Below, piece by piece: positions 11,368 through 22,545 of a DNA stretch of 64,000 nt. Made by a program: the position numbers and the translations under genes. The stretch is from Dasypus novemcinctus (taxonomy: Eukaryota > Chordata > Mammalia > Cingulata > Dasypodidae). Position 1 is the first letter of the stretch; each line of letters opens with the position of its first letter. The stretch is from the NCBI RefSeq assembly GCF_030445035.2, contig NC_080698.1:27869294-27933293 (forward strand). The letters are read 5' to 3'. The notes beneath the pieces are model-generated. The model worked only from the letters and a program-made list of their open reading frames with translations. It was not told the DNA's origin and made no database searches.

Positions 11368-11624
11368 AAGAGCTTAAAAACTTAAGACCAAAAAATAAAA
11401 CAATAAAAGGTTAAACTCCCCAAATCATGTAAGGTATACTCATCATTTTGCAAAATCTTTGCCAGAACCAAATGTGCTGGTGAGATCTTACACCCATTTC
11501 TAGCCCCCAAAGTCTCCTACTCATTCCACTTTTATCCTGTTAATTTGATTTAAACTCACATGCAATGTCTATTATGCCATTAACCATTTTCTGCACAATT
11601 TATCAGATCCCACTGGGTTATTCA

Positions 11625-11775
11625 CTCCTAAATGTTTAATTCAACAAATGCTTCCTAACTACCTACCATGCTCCATGGCCAAGGCTCCAGGTATCCAATG
11701 TAAAAAAAAGAGGTCCTGTTCATGCCTTTATGAAGCTTGTAACAAGTAGTGTCATGACTTGGGCTAACAGAAGAC
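11625..11775 (+). mobile_element. L2 3' fragment
   Basis: 'ttcaacaaatgcttcctaac', 'ctaccatgctccatggccaa' and 'tcatgcctttatgaagcttg' follow the order of the L2 3' region (catggagcttac). Confidence 0.6.
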
Positions 11776-11884
11776 ATCAGACGTATGTGTGGAAACTATT
11801 TCTTCCTGGTGGCATTTGTTCAGTCTAATATTTGTAGTTAGTCATAGAACAATTGATTAATGTTTACTATCCAATGAGGCAGGA

Positions 11885-12010
11885 CATCTAGGGCTTTAAA
11901 AATATGCTCATTATTTTATTCTCACAATAGACTAATTATTCCTTTTTTTTACAGAGGAGGGAAACTGAGTCCAAGCCCACACAGCAATCAGAATTGGCTC
12001 TAACTTTTCT
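11885..12010 (-). mobile_element. MIR SINE fragment, antisense
   Basis: 'tcattattttattctcac', 'ttttacagaggagggaaact', 'gagtccaagcccacacagc' is the reverse-complement MIR core (acagatgaggaaactgaggc...cacacagct). Confidence 0.7.
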
Positions 12011-13261
12011 GTTTTATTGTTTCCCCCTGAAATTATTAAGCGGATGGTGTGCCGTGATGCCTTATTCCTTCTGGCTTCAAAGCCCCTCCTGCCCTGACAT
12101 CCCCTTGATCGTGATGTTGCATAGGGAGGGAGCTGATAAACCAATGCCAGTTGAGGATTCATGAAGGAACCTAATAGAGAAAGGTAGGTTTGTCATTGAA
12201 AATCTTTCAGAACTGAAAGTTTACTTCTCTTGATGAAGGATTTTCAGGTGCTGTGGCAAAGACTGATAGTTTTCCCACAGGTGAATTCTCCCCTTCTACC
12301 TTAGTAATGGAACATCTTCTCCCTTGTTATCACATCAAGGTTCTTAGGAGAACCTTGGTTTGATAACATAGAACACTTCCAATTCATACTTGTGTTGTCT
12401 TTGGTTCATTGGAAATGGCACAAATATACAAACTTCAGCATTGTGACTGCCTTCATCTGTTCTGAGCTTTCTGTCTACTATCCAGTGAGCTGGGCCAAAA
12501 TCAACTAAAAGATTATGCACATGGGTGTGATAGCTAAATACCAAATGTTTACTGCCCGGACCGAGAGATAGCAATGAACAGTCCTGCTAATTAGGCCCTG
12601 TTTATATTTCCATTATCATGGCTAATTATGTGTTTTGTTTGATGATATGCTTTAATTATCACTAGTGCTTTTCTTTCTCAGCCTATTTTAAACATCTTAC
12701 AATGCTTTCTCCATCTTCTGGATATCCTTACCAGCCAATATTTTGTTTGTATTAAGGAAGTAATCAATATTTGGAATGTGATGTGCAAACTACAAGCTAC
12801 CTTCTCCCTTTTTTTCTTTCAATGGAGAAACATGGACATAGGCTGGTCAGAAAGGATGCAATTGTAAATATTATTTAGGATAGCATTTTTCACCCCAGGG
12901 ATGGGGAGAGATTTCTTGGTGGAACATGGAAATTGCAATCTAGTTATAAGACACAATTGAATGTCACCATCAAAGGCAGGTAAATTGAAGAGATAGTAGC
13001 TTAGACTATACCAGAATTTATATAAACTGTGAGTTCTCATTTAAAGTAGATTCCTTGGCTGGGATTATGATTGGAGCAGGATGTGGTACCCAAATGGGAA
13101 AACCAGAAAGACGCTCATTTGTAACTTTCATTGTGATGAGGATTATTTCTATTCTTATGAGTCTACTTTATGGAAGTCCAATAGATTATGTGTGAAAGAA
13201 ATTAAATAGCTGAGGATACTCCTAATGATGATGAGAGTGAGGGAACATTGTATATTTAAAG
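12011..13261. other. Unique sequence, no gene seen
   Basis: A 1.2-kb block without recognisable repeats. Short open frames of 73-76 residues on the minus strand (12344-12574, 12819-13040) have no family resemblance I can see. One of the longest repeat-poor stretches, so a candidate for conservation testing. Confidence 0.5.
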
Positions 13262-13440
13262 CAATGGTCCCAACATATACTGTGCATAAGGATTGCAAGG
13301 TAGACTTGATAAAATATAGATTGCTGGCTATTGCCTCCAAATCTCTGGATTCAATGGATCTGGCTAGGGCCCAGCAATCTGCACATTTTCTAAGCACTGG
13401 CCCTGGCGATTCTGGTGCAGGATCATCCCTGAACAACATT
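13262..13440 (+). mobile_element. MER5A-like hAT MITE
   Basis: 'tagattgctggcta', 'gattcaatggatctggctag', 'gcccagcaatctgcacattt' and 'ggcgattctggtgcagg' follow MER5A order. The terminal repeats are decayed. Confidence 0.75.
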
Positions 13441-13830
13441 TTACACTCATATCGATATTCTCTCTTTGTACGCTGTTGCTTAATTAAGAAGAACTTGGCT
13501 CTGGTGTGCAGGGACTGCCTGCATTCATTGTATATTAGTGCCTCCACCATCCTGCCATGACTGGGTGGTCTCCTGAGATAGGCATTAATATCAAGAAACA
13601 CTTTTAAAGTGTGAAATCACTTTAGCATTGCAAGCAAAAGAAGAAATAGAAAATGGCATAGTATTTGAGAATAAGGGCATTATTGAAGTAGGAAATAAAA
13701 AAAAAATCAATATGCCAAATTTACCAATTTGGCCATGTGAAGAAAACAAAGGTATTAAAAAACCCAGTGACCAGTACAGTGAATATTTAGAATTGATTTC
13801 TACCAAGTAGACAAAGTTCCTGAAGGATGG

Positions 13831-13975
13831 AGTAGTCTAGTGTAACAGAGAGAACACAGATTTTCCTGTCTGTTCTTGGTTGGAATCTTGGCTCCATCAA
13901 TCCAGACTTTAACCTGTCTGAGGCTTGGTTTCCCAGTGGGCATAAGGGTGGGGTAAACATTACTGATAATGTATA
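13831..13975 (+). mobile_element. MIR SINE fragment
   Basis: 'agtctagtgtaacagagaga', 'ttggaatcttggctccatca' and 'gaggcttggtttccc' are MIR landmarks. An MLT2 LTR follows at 13987. Confidence 0.7.
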
Positions 13976-13986
13976 TAGCTTGCTGT

Positions 13987-14407
13987 ATCAGTCAGAGTTC
14001 TCCAGAGTAACAGAAACCAATAAACATTTAGAGATTTATTATTAGGAGTTGGCTCATGTGATTGTGGGACTGGCAAGTCTGCATCTATAGGGTATGCTGG
14101 AGACTACAAATTCCAGGAAGAGCAATGCTGAAATCTTGAGTTAGACTTCTTTAAGCTGGAAACTTGGGAAAGAGTGGAGGGTGGAGTGTTGAGGCAGAAT
14201 TCCTTCTCATCCCTGGTACCCTTGGCTCTGCTCTTAAGGCCTTGAGATGATTGGATGGGGCTCACCTGCAATCTCCTTTCCTAAAAGTCAACTGATTACA
14301 GATGCTAATCCCACCTATGAAATATTTCCATGTGGTAGCTCTGTCAGTATTTGACTAAGCAACTGGACATATAGCCTAGCTAAGTTGACACATAAAATTA
14401 ACCATCA
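13987..14407 (-). mobile_element. MLT2 (ERVL) solo LTR, antisense
   Basis: It begins 'tgtatcagtcagagttctcc' and 'agagtaacagaaaccaata', has 'gagatttattattaggagtt' and 'ggctcatgtgattgtgggac', and ends 'agttgacacataaaattaac' then 'catca'. This is the reverse complement of MLT2 LTRs (tgtgatggttaattttatgtgtcaac...). It is a solo LTR with no internal ERVL sequence beside it. Confidence 0.85.
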
Positions 14408-14554
14408 TACATGCTAAGCCCAGTGATTAGTATTATCATGATCATTATAATTGTAATTTATCATCTCTTATCTTCCATCCAGAGGATGGGGAGCATGACG
14501 GTATTAACTCATAACTTTATTATAAGGATTAGTTCATGAAACAATTAATAGGTT

Positions 14555-14745
14555 ACATGCTGAATGCTTACTATGTTCCAAGCGCTGTTCTAATTCTTTA
14601 TACACATTAACGCATTCAATCCCATAGCAACCCTATGAGGTGCTTCCCATTTTACAGATGAAAAAATTGAGGCTCAGAGATATAAAGCACATTACCCAAG
14701 GTCACACAGCTCTAAGTGGTAGTGCTGTACTATTACGTGTGAGGA
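14555..14745 (-). mobile_element. MIR SINE, antisense
   Basis: 'tgcttactatgttccaagcg', 'catagcaaccctatgaggtg', 'cattttacagatgaaaaaat' and 'caaggtcacacagctctaag' are the reverse-complement MIR landmarks in order. Confidence 0.85.
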
Positions 14746-14899
14746 GCTCAGCTCAGTACCTGGCCCTCAGTCGATTCTCAATGAGGACACTCTTCATGGA
14801 ATTGTATATAGAGAGATCCTTTCCTTTCCTAGGTACTGTCTTGGGAGTGTCAGAATCATAGCTGGGTGGAAATTCCACATTGGTGAGCATGTTAATACT

Positions 14900-15776
14900 A
14901 TGGTTATGGCAGATGGAGTTCAGTGCCATCTCAGTTGGCCCTACTTTGGAGTTTGTGTTTCTGTGTGATAGAGCTGGACTCAGATGTGATCTTCGTCCAC
15001 AAGTCTCTTCTATTACTTTTACCAGAACTGTAGTTGGTGCTGGGGTTTAATGTACACCCAGGGGACCTGAATCTCTGGACTGACCATGTGATAGCCAGGC
15101 CCTGAGTCTCAACAGACTTGCAACTCCTACACTCTGGTTTATTGGACTTACCCCACTCAGCTAACACAGAGGTGAAGAAGGTCAACCACCACACCTGGGA
15201 GCCAAGAGTGCCTACAACTGAAAGCAGGAGAACTGCATCCAGCATCCATGTGGAATCTAAGCCCCCTCTTGACATAGATGTGGAGTGGACACAACCATTC
15301 TAAGGTCCACAGGATGGAGGAATAGAGTGTGGATTAGAGTGGACTTACTGATTTTATGAACTATTGTGATTAGTAATTGAAGAAAATGTGGCATTGGTGT
15401 GGAGAAAGTGGCCATGGTGGCTGCTGGGGGTAGGAAGTGGGAGGAAGAGATGTGATGTTGGGGCATTTTCGGGACTTGGAATTCGGGTGGAGCTGCAGGA
15501 ACAGTTACCGGACATTGTATGTCCTCCCATGGCCCACTGTGTGGACTGTGGGAGAATGTGGGCTATGATGTGGACCACTGACCATGAGGTGCAGCAGTGA
15601 ATGCTGCAACGAATGTCTTATGATGATGGAAGAGGTTGTTGTTATGGGGAGAGGAATGGGGTGAGGAGGGTGGAGGGTATATGGTGACCTCATATTTTTT
15701 TAATGTAACCTTAAAAAAATAGAGACAAAAAAAACAAAAACAAAAAAAAAATACTGATGGAAGAACAAGACAAAAA
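14900..15776 (+). mobile_element. Unnamed retroposon family X, copy 1
   Basis: This ~870-bp segment is clearly homologous to 53757-54549. Shared wording includes 'ttggactta'/'taggactta' followed by 'ccactcagctaaca', 'aagaaggtcaaccaccaca', 'gccatggtggctgctggg', 'aggcattttcgggac'-type text, 'gggctatgatgtggacca' and 'gacctcatattttt'. It ends in an A-rich tail, and a possible imperfect TSD (aatactatgg / aatactgatgg) sits at 14894-14903 and near 15749. The tail and the G-rich tract before it (15646-15677) suggest a non-LTR 3' end, perhaps an L1 3'UTR of another subfamily. I cannot name it. The open frames (for example 15388-15600) are not conserved in length between copies. Confidence 0.7.
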
Positions 15777-16389
15777 AAAATATCTGTGAACACCAAGCTG
15801 CAAAGAAAGATGGACATATATATTTAAATAGGGTTTGGGTCAAATTCATTCCATGTGGTCACTTCAAATTAATGATATCTATCCATGAAGAAATTGAATT
15901 ATTGACATTTTAGAAATTTTCTCTTTTAGTCCTGAGAAAACTATTAGGCTGCAAGGATGCAATTTTTATATTTGGCTGAAAAAAAAAATCCTCTCCTATA
16001 AAATAAGTTATAAGATGGGCCAGCATTAGACAATAAAGACAGTGATATTTAAGTTGATCGGGGACAGATGTTTAATATATTTTATGTAAGAACCATAGAC
16101 ACAGTTAACTACCAAATCGGACTGTGTCTTGAAATGCTGGACAGATGGAATCAAGAAGATTCCTCTTGATTCCTCAAAGTGACCCTAATTAAAAAAAAAG
16201 TAATTAGTCTTGATCAAAGCTCTTCTGTGATTTTTCAGTTCTTTGGCCTCTGCACTTGGTTCACTTTGTCTTGGCTACAAAGGTATTTGGGATGTAAAGT
16301 TTCTGTGTATGTGTGTGTGTTACACATATGTGAGTATTCCTGGTTTTGAGAACATACTTTGTTTTATTTTCCTTCAGTCATTCACTGTG
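15777..16389. other. Unique sequence, no gene seen
   Basis: AT-rich with short A runs. No repeat or exon is recognised. Confidence 0.5.
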
Positions 16390-16990
16390 GGAAACTGTAG
16401 TGTGTGGTACACATTGTTGGCTGCCTCCCCAGCATCTGTTCTTCCCAGCTTCCCAACAGCCCCTGATTTCCATTTGGGGATCTGAGGTTCCAGGGACTGT
16501 GACTCCACCCCGAGCTCCAGAGCTTGTCACGTCTCTGCTTGAAAGCCTCTGACGACTCCCCTTCTTATTCAGAATAAAGAACCAAGGTCTTTCCAGTACC
16601 TGTGAGGTTCCATGCAGTCTGACTGTATTTTCCCGAGACCTCCTCTTCTACAGCTTTGCCCCCTTCTCACCCTACTGCTTTACACCCACCCCCTTGCGGT
16701 TCCTCCAATGGGCCAGGCGAGGGCCCGCCTCCAGGCCGGCTCTTCCTCTGCCTCAAGATCTGTAAGTCACATTCTCTCACCAGTTTCGATATCCCACAGC
16801 ACTGACAGCACCTGACACACTAGATACGCAGGTTAGTTGTTTATTGTCTGTCTTCCTAGAAGAATGTAAGCTCTACCAGTGACAGGGACTTTTGTTTGGC
16901 TCCTTGCTGTATCCTCAGCACCTAGAATCGCACCTAGCCTGTGGTAAGCCCTTGACAAATTTTTGTTGAATGAAAGAATAAATAACTAAA
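16390..16990 (+). mobile_element. L2 (LINE2) 3' region
   Basis: The order 'ctgcttgaaagcctctgacg', 'cagaataaagaaccaaggtc', then a CT-rich stretch with 'cctctgcctcaag', and 'gaatgtaagctctaccagtg', 'gacagggacttttgttt', 'tcctcagcacctagaatcgc', 'tttttgttgaatgaa' matches the L2 ORF2 end and 3'UTR over about 600 bp. Old and broken. Confidence 0.75.
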
Positions 16991-17170
16991 TTAAGGGATG
17001 GATTACATGATTAAGGCAAAACCAACCAGCGTATTTTATCTCTCTAGTCACAGCAATTGGACCTGGGGTGAGTATATGGCAGCTGGTCCCGGCAGAGCCA
17101 ATCTCAGGATTTTTTTCCTGGAATGTTGGAGAGAGTTGGTCCACATTCCTGTTGAACAAGAAGGAGGAAG

Positions 17171-17556
17171 TGTTGTAGTTTCCTAGGGCCGCCATAATAA
17201 ATAACTACCAACTAGCTAAAAAACCCAGAAAGGTATTGTCTTCCAGTTCTGGAGATTAGGGGTCCAAAGTTGCGGTGTCCACAGGGCATGCTTCCCCTGA
17301 ACCCTGGAGGGTAGAACCCTTCCTCGCCTTTTCCAGCTACTGGTGTTGGCTGGCAATCCTTGGCATTCCTTGGCTTGCACCTCTTCCTCTGCTTCTTATA
17401 AGGACACCAGTCATATTGGGTTAGGACCCACCCCAATTCAGTTTGGCCTTATTTTTACTAATTGCATTTTCAAAGACTATTCCAAATAAGTTCACATTCA
17501 TAGACTAAGCAGTTAGGACTTGAACATGTCTTTTTTGGAGACATAATTCAACCTGT
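17171..17556 (-). mobile_element. MLT1-type MaLR solo LTR, antisense
   Basis: 'tagtttcctagggccgccat', 'ttccagttctggagattagg', 'ttggcattccttggcttgca', 'cttataaggacaccagtcat' and 'ggacttgaacatgtcttttt' are the reverse complement of MLT1 LTRs. A decayed MaLR copy, solo. Confidence 0.85.
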
Positions 17557-19379
17557 AAGAAGGAGGATGTAGTCCCAGGAGAGGAACCATGTAAGACATA
17601 GAGAAGTTACTGCTGACTTCTATGAACTCCCGTCAAACATCCCCTGAAGTTGAGTGGCTCAAGACTGTGCCCACTATTTGCCTAGGTCACTTTTAGCTTT
17701 TTGAAGCTTGTCATCAAGCGAGTTCTGATACACTGAACTGTTAGGGAACATCTCACTGAATAAAACAAGACCTTGACTGAATTTCACAGTTTCCCCCCAA
17801 ATCCTTCATTTTTGTACACAGAAAAACCATTACAATAAAATCAAACCAATTATTCACCATTAAGTATTTCAAGAGGAGTTTGTACCAACATTCTGCCCTG
17901 GTAAGAATTTTAGAGGATGTGTATGAAGTCTTTCTTCTTGTGTTCATAAAGAACAATGTGCAATTCAGTTGTGGAGAGAAAGCTTTGTTGAAAGCAATTG
18001 AAGGAGTTATTTACAGGGTGGGGTTTCAGTCTTGTTCTGTTTATATAGCATTGGCTATTCTGCTGGTGTTCACTTAATGAAAACTTAAAAATAAAAACAT
18101 CTGTAGAGTATGCCAACTGATGCCTGCTTCACCAGTTCAGACTTCTGGCTTGTCTCATGTAATTTTAATAAAGTATGTTAACCAGGGTCTTGAAAGATTT
18201 CATGTTCTATAACCTGGCCCTATCCACTGCGACAAGAGTTTTGGGAATAGGCTCATGAATTTAATGGCATTCTTAAAATAATACTTCATGAGACTTAAAT
18301 CTTGATAATTATACAAAGAGTTGTACTTTGGGGTATGTTATATGTTTCTAAAATGATGCATTTTGCCTAGAGTTCTGATTGTTGCACTTTAAAGGAGCCG
18401 TGGTTACCAGGATCAAATTTAAATGGAATTCTCAATTCAAAGATGATCCAAAATGAAACTCATGCCACTAACAGTAGGGAGGGGTGGAGCTACCAAGCTC
18501 TTGAATTTGCCTTATAACGACTGTTTAATTTCCTGTTTTAAAGAAAGAACTTAAATGGAATTTCTTCTTAAGGGATTGTTTGGCTTAAACCTGATCCTCT
18601 CCTAAATCCCTCCTTTGAGGATTTGGACTCTGGACTCACCTGAAGGTATCATTTCAGTTCTTGGATGAGAGATGTACTCTTCGTCATTCTAAAGCAATCT
18701 GAGAAAGTCCATTCCTGCCACAAATGGCATCAGCCAAGTGTACAGAGCCCACTTTGTTCTGTGGGAAATGAAAATGTATTTTTAACGGTGCATCCTTGGG
18801 TCGAAATAGGAAGGCCCTTCACCTGGACATTAATTCAAGTCAGAACTGTTAATATCCATAACAACCATCAATGCTGCCTTTTGTGCAGTTGGTGTTCAAT
18901 GCATCTGGATGTCCTTTTAGTCACTAACATAATACTCACACTTACTAGCAACTCTAGTCTGGACTTTTGGCTACTGAGCTCTGTGAGGAAAATTACCAGC
19001 AAATCAGAGAGTCAAAGGACTGAATACTTCCTTGGTGGTGGACAGTTCGTGGAGCAAAAGACCTCCCAGGCCATCTACCCTACCTCCCTCGCACTTCCAG
19101 TGGAAAAAATATTCAGTGATAACAATGAAGAGTCAGCATCCAAGCAAATTCTTTTGAGATTATGCATACATCTGCTTTAGCAACACAGGTAAAGATGACT
19201 CATTTTTGAACCACAACATTTAAGACATATGCAAGTCTAGTTATTGGAAAATTATAGGCTAGATGTACTGCTCATATAAATATGAATTTCTATACATTGT
19301 CACATTAAATAAACAACTGACAACAATTAATAATTGTGAAGCTAAATTAAGAGTAATTTAAGGTTAAAAAGGCAATACT
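17557..19379. other. Unique sequence with one 171-codon open frame
   Basis: No repeat is recognised across 1.8 kb. An ATG-started open frame of 171 residues lies at 18665-19180 on the plus strand. It has no domain, signal peptide or family I recognise, is serine/leucine rich and is not flanked by clear splice or promoter signals. Chance is the default explanation. Other frames here are shorter. Confidence 0.4.
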
Positions 19380-19800
19380 GGGAAGCAGATGTGGCTCAAC
19401 TGATAGAGCATCTGCCTACCATATAGGAGGTCCAGGGTTCGAACCCTGTGTGGTGAGCTGGCCCCCGCGGAGTGCTGCCACGCGCAAGGAGTGCTGTGCC
19501 ACACAGGGGTGTCCCCTGCGTAGGGGAGCCCCACACGCAAGGAGTGCGCCCTGCAAAGAGAGCTGCCCTGTGTGAAAAAAGTGCAGCCTGCCCAGGAGTG
19601 GTGCTGCACACACGGAGAGCTGATGCAGCAAGGTGACACAACAAAAAGAGAGATGATTCCTGATGCTGCTGAGAATGCACGTGGATGCAGAAGAACACAC
19701 AGTGAATGGACACAGGAGAACAGACAACGGGGGGGGGGGGGGGGAGGGAAGGGGAGAGAAATAAATTAAAAAAATAAAAAATAAATCTTAAAAAAAAAAA
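19380..19800 (+). mobile_element. DAS-type SINE (full length)
   Basis: It has the best preserved tRNA-like head in the window: A box 'tggctcaactgatagagca' and B box 'ggttcgaacc' at 19436-19445. Body, 'gaatggacacaggagaacag', a 16-base G run (19729-19744) and an A-rich tail follow. An imperfect 9-bp TSD, ggcaatact / gccaatact, lies at 19371-19379 and 19801-19809. The intact pol III boxes make it a possible transcription unit but it is not a tRNA gene: there is no acceptor-stem pairing partner. Confidence 0.92.
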
Positions 19801-20164
19801 GCCAATACTAGGAGCAACTGAAAACACCTGTCAAGTAAGGTAGCACAGTACAACTTACTCTATCCCAAAAGCTCAGGGATTCCAATATCAGATGCTGTCT
19901 ACACACATCATAAGAACTTCACAGCTCCATGAAACACGACCTGGCAATCAGCTCTCTTAGTGGAATTCAGAATTAAAAGCCAGAGAAATCTTTTAGATTT
20001 AATTAATGAATATCAAGTTTTAGGAACTCTGCATAACTCACTTATTAGGTTGCTATTAAGTAGCTCTTAATCCTTTGTAAAATGAAAAGTCCTTGGAATT
20101 GCAAGTCATGTATCCAGAAGATCCAAAAGAAACAATAAGCATAAGCATTTTCTAAAATTTAACT
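19801..20164. other. Unique sequence, no gene seen
   Basis: Nothing recognisable. Confidence 0.5.
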
Positions 20165-22545
20165 GTTTGAGTTAATTTCAGCTTCAGATGCAGTTACAAG
20201 AAATAATACTGAGAAATCCAGTGTACCTTTTACCCATTTTCGCCCAATGGTCTTGCAAAAACTACAGTATAATCAAGATACAGAATATTTCCATCAATAC
20301 AAGGGACCCTTATGATGTTCTTTAATGGCCAAACATGCTTCCTTCTAGGCCCCCTCCCCTTCTCGATCTCTAGCAAACACTAATCTGTTCCCCATTTCTA
20401 TAATTTTCTCATTTTAAGCATGTTATATAGTAAATGGAACCATTCATCACCTTTTGAGGTTGACTTTTTTCGCTGAGCATAATTCTCTGCAGACTCGTCC
20501 AGGCTGTTGTGTGTAGCAATAATTTGCTCCTTTTTATTGCTAAGTAGTAGTATTCCATGGTATGGATGCACCACCGTTTTGTTTAACCATTCATCCATGA
20601 AAGGTGTTAGCTATTACAAATAAAGCTGCCATAAACATTCATGTATGGGTTTTTGTGTGAACATAGTTTTTCATTTCCCTGAAATAAATGCCCAAGAGCA
20701 CAATTACTTGGCTATATGATATTAGCATGTTCAATTTTTAAAAAAAGAAACTGCCAAATTGTTTTCAGAATGACTGTACCATTTTATATTTCCAACAGCA
20801 ACATATGCATTATCTAGTTTCTCTGTATTTTTGGCAGCATTTGGTGTTTTCATTACTTTTTTATCTTAGCCATTCTGATGGGGTGTAGTGATATCTCATT
20901 GTGGTTTTAATTTACATTTCCCTAATGGCTAATGATGTTGAACATCTTTTCATGTGCTTACCTGCCGTCTGTAGATTCTTTTCAGTGGAATGTCTTTTTA
21001 TGTCCTTTGTTCATTTTCTAATGGGCTTGTTTTTTGACTATTGAACTTTGAGAATTCTTTCATATTCTAGATATGGATCTTTTGTCAGATATGTGGTTTG
21101 GAAATGCTTTCTCTCAGTCTGTGCTTGATTTTTCATCCTCTGAACAAGGTCTTTCAGAGAGCAAGAGTTTAAAATTTTGATGAGGTCCAATTTACCAATT
21201 TTTTTCCATTTTATGGATTGCGCTTTTGGTGTCAAGTCTAAGAATTCTTTGTCTAGCCCTTTATCTTAATATTTATTTCCAAAATGTTCAAAGTTTTCCA
21301 CTTTATCTTTAAGTCCTTGATGCATTTCAAGTTAGTTTTTACATAAGGTGTGTGCCAGCATGAGGTCGTTTTTGCTTATGGACATCTACTTGCTCCAGCA
21401 CTATTTGTTTAAAAGCCTATCTTTCCTCTATTTTATTACTTTTATACTTTTGTCAAAAATCATTTGGGCATATTTGTGTGCATCTATTATTGGGTTCTCT
21501 ATTCTGTTCCATTGACCTATTGAACTATCCCTTTGTCAATCTAGCACAGAATTGATTATTGTCGCTATGCAAGTCTTGAAATCAAATAGGCTGATTCCTT
21601 CCAATATCTTCTTTTCCAAATTTATTTTAGCTGTTCTACCCTTTCCATGTAAATTTTATAATAATATTGTCTATAGCTACAAAAAATCTTGCTGGGATTT
21701 TGACAGGAATTATGTTAAATCTGTGTACAAATTTGGGGAGAACTGACATTTTTACTAGGTTGAGTCATTCTGAACAAAGTACGTATCTCCATTAGTTTAG
21801 AGCTTTGATTTCTTTTATCAGCATTTTGTAGTTTTCAACATACACAGTCCTACATTTGTTTTGTTAGATTTACAACTAAATATTTTTTGAGTCACTATAA
21901 ATTGTATTTTTAACTTTGGTGGCCATGTGGATATTTCTATTATGGGTAAACACAATTGATTTTTGTATGTTTAACTTGCTTCCAGGAGCCTTGAATAGTT
22001 CAAGAAAGAAGCCTTTTGGTAGAATTCTTGGGATTTTCTATGTAGACCTCACATAGTCTGCAAATAGGGACACCTTTATTTCTTTCTTTCCAATGTGCAT
22101 GCTTTTCCCCTTTTATTACCTATTGTTCTGGCTGGTACTTCCAGTATTTTGCTGAACAGGAGTGATGAGAGTGGACACCTTTGCCTTGTTCTAGCTCTTA
22201 GGGGGAACATTCAGTCTTTCACCATTAAGCATGATGTTGAGGATAGATTTTTTTGGTAGATTCCTTTATTAGGATGAGGCATTTCCTTTCTATTCCTAGT
22301 TTACTGATGGTTTTTATTATGTTGAAATTTTTAGTTATCAATTGACATTATTATGTGTTTTTTTTCTTGAAAGTCTTAATATGGTAGATTACATGGGTTG
22401 ATTTTCAAATATTGAGCCAGTGTTGCATTCTTGGGATGAACCACGTTTGGTCGTATTGTGTTATCATTTTTACATTGTTGGAGTGATTGTTAAAATTTTG
22501 GAGATGATTTTTGCATTTATATTCTTGAGGAATATTGCTTATTTT
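20165..22545 (-). mobile_element. Old L1 (L1M-type) 3' half, antisense
   Basis: Antisense L1 3'UTR wording ('tacagtataatcaagataca') is followed by ORF2 in reverse order: 'agtagtattccatggtatgg', 'gttcagaatgactgtacc'-type text, 'atatctcattgtggttttaa', 'gtcagatatgtggtttggaa', 'aaatctgtgtacaaatttgg' and 'tgagccagtgttgcattctt'. Read on the minus strand it holds the later part of the reverse transcriptase domain and everything downstream, full of stops and frameshifts. It is older than the L1s at 4.6 and 55.5 kb. Open frames in it are fragments. Confidence 0.9.

Noticed and set aside
13987..14407. Provirus
   Set aside because: Only LTR sequence is present; no gag, pol or env text adjoins this or any other LTR in the window.
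19380..19450. tRNA gene
   Set aside because: The A and B boxes are good, but the head runs into a SINE body with no paired acceptor stem, and many similar heads exist in the window.
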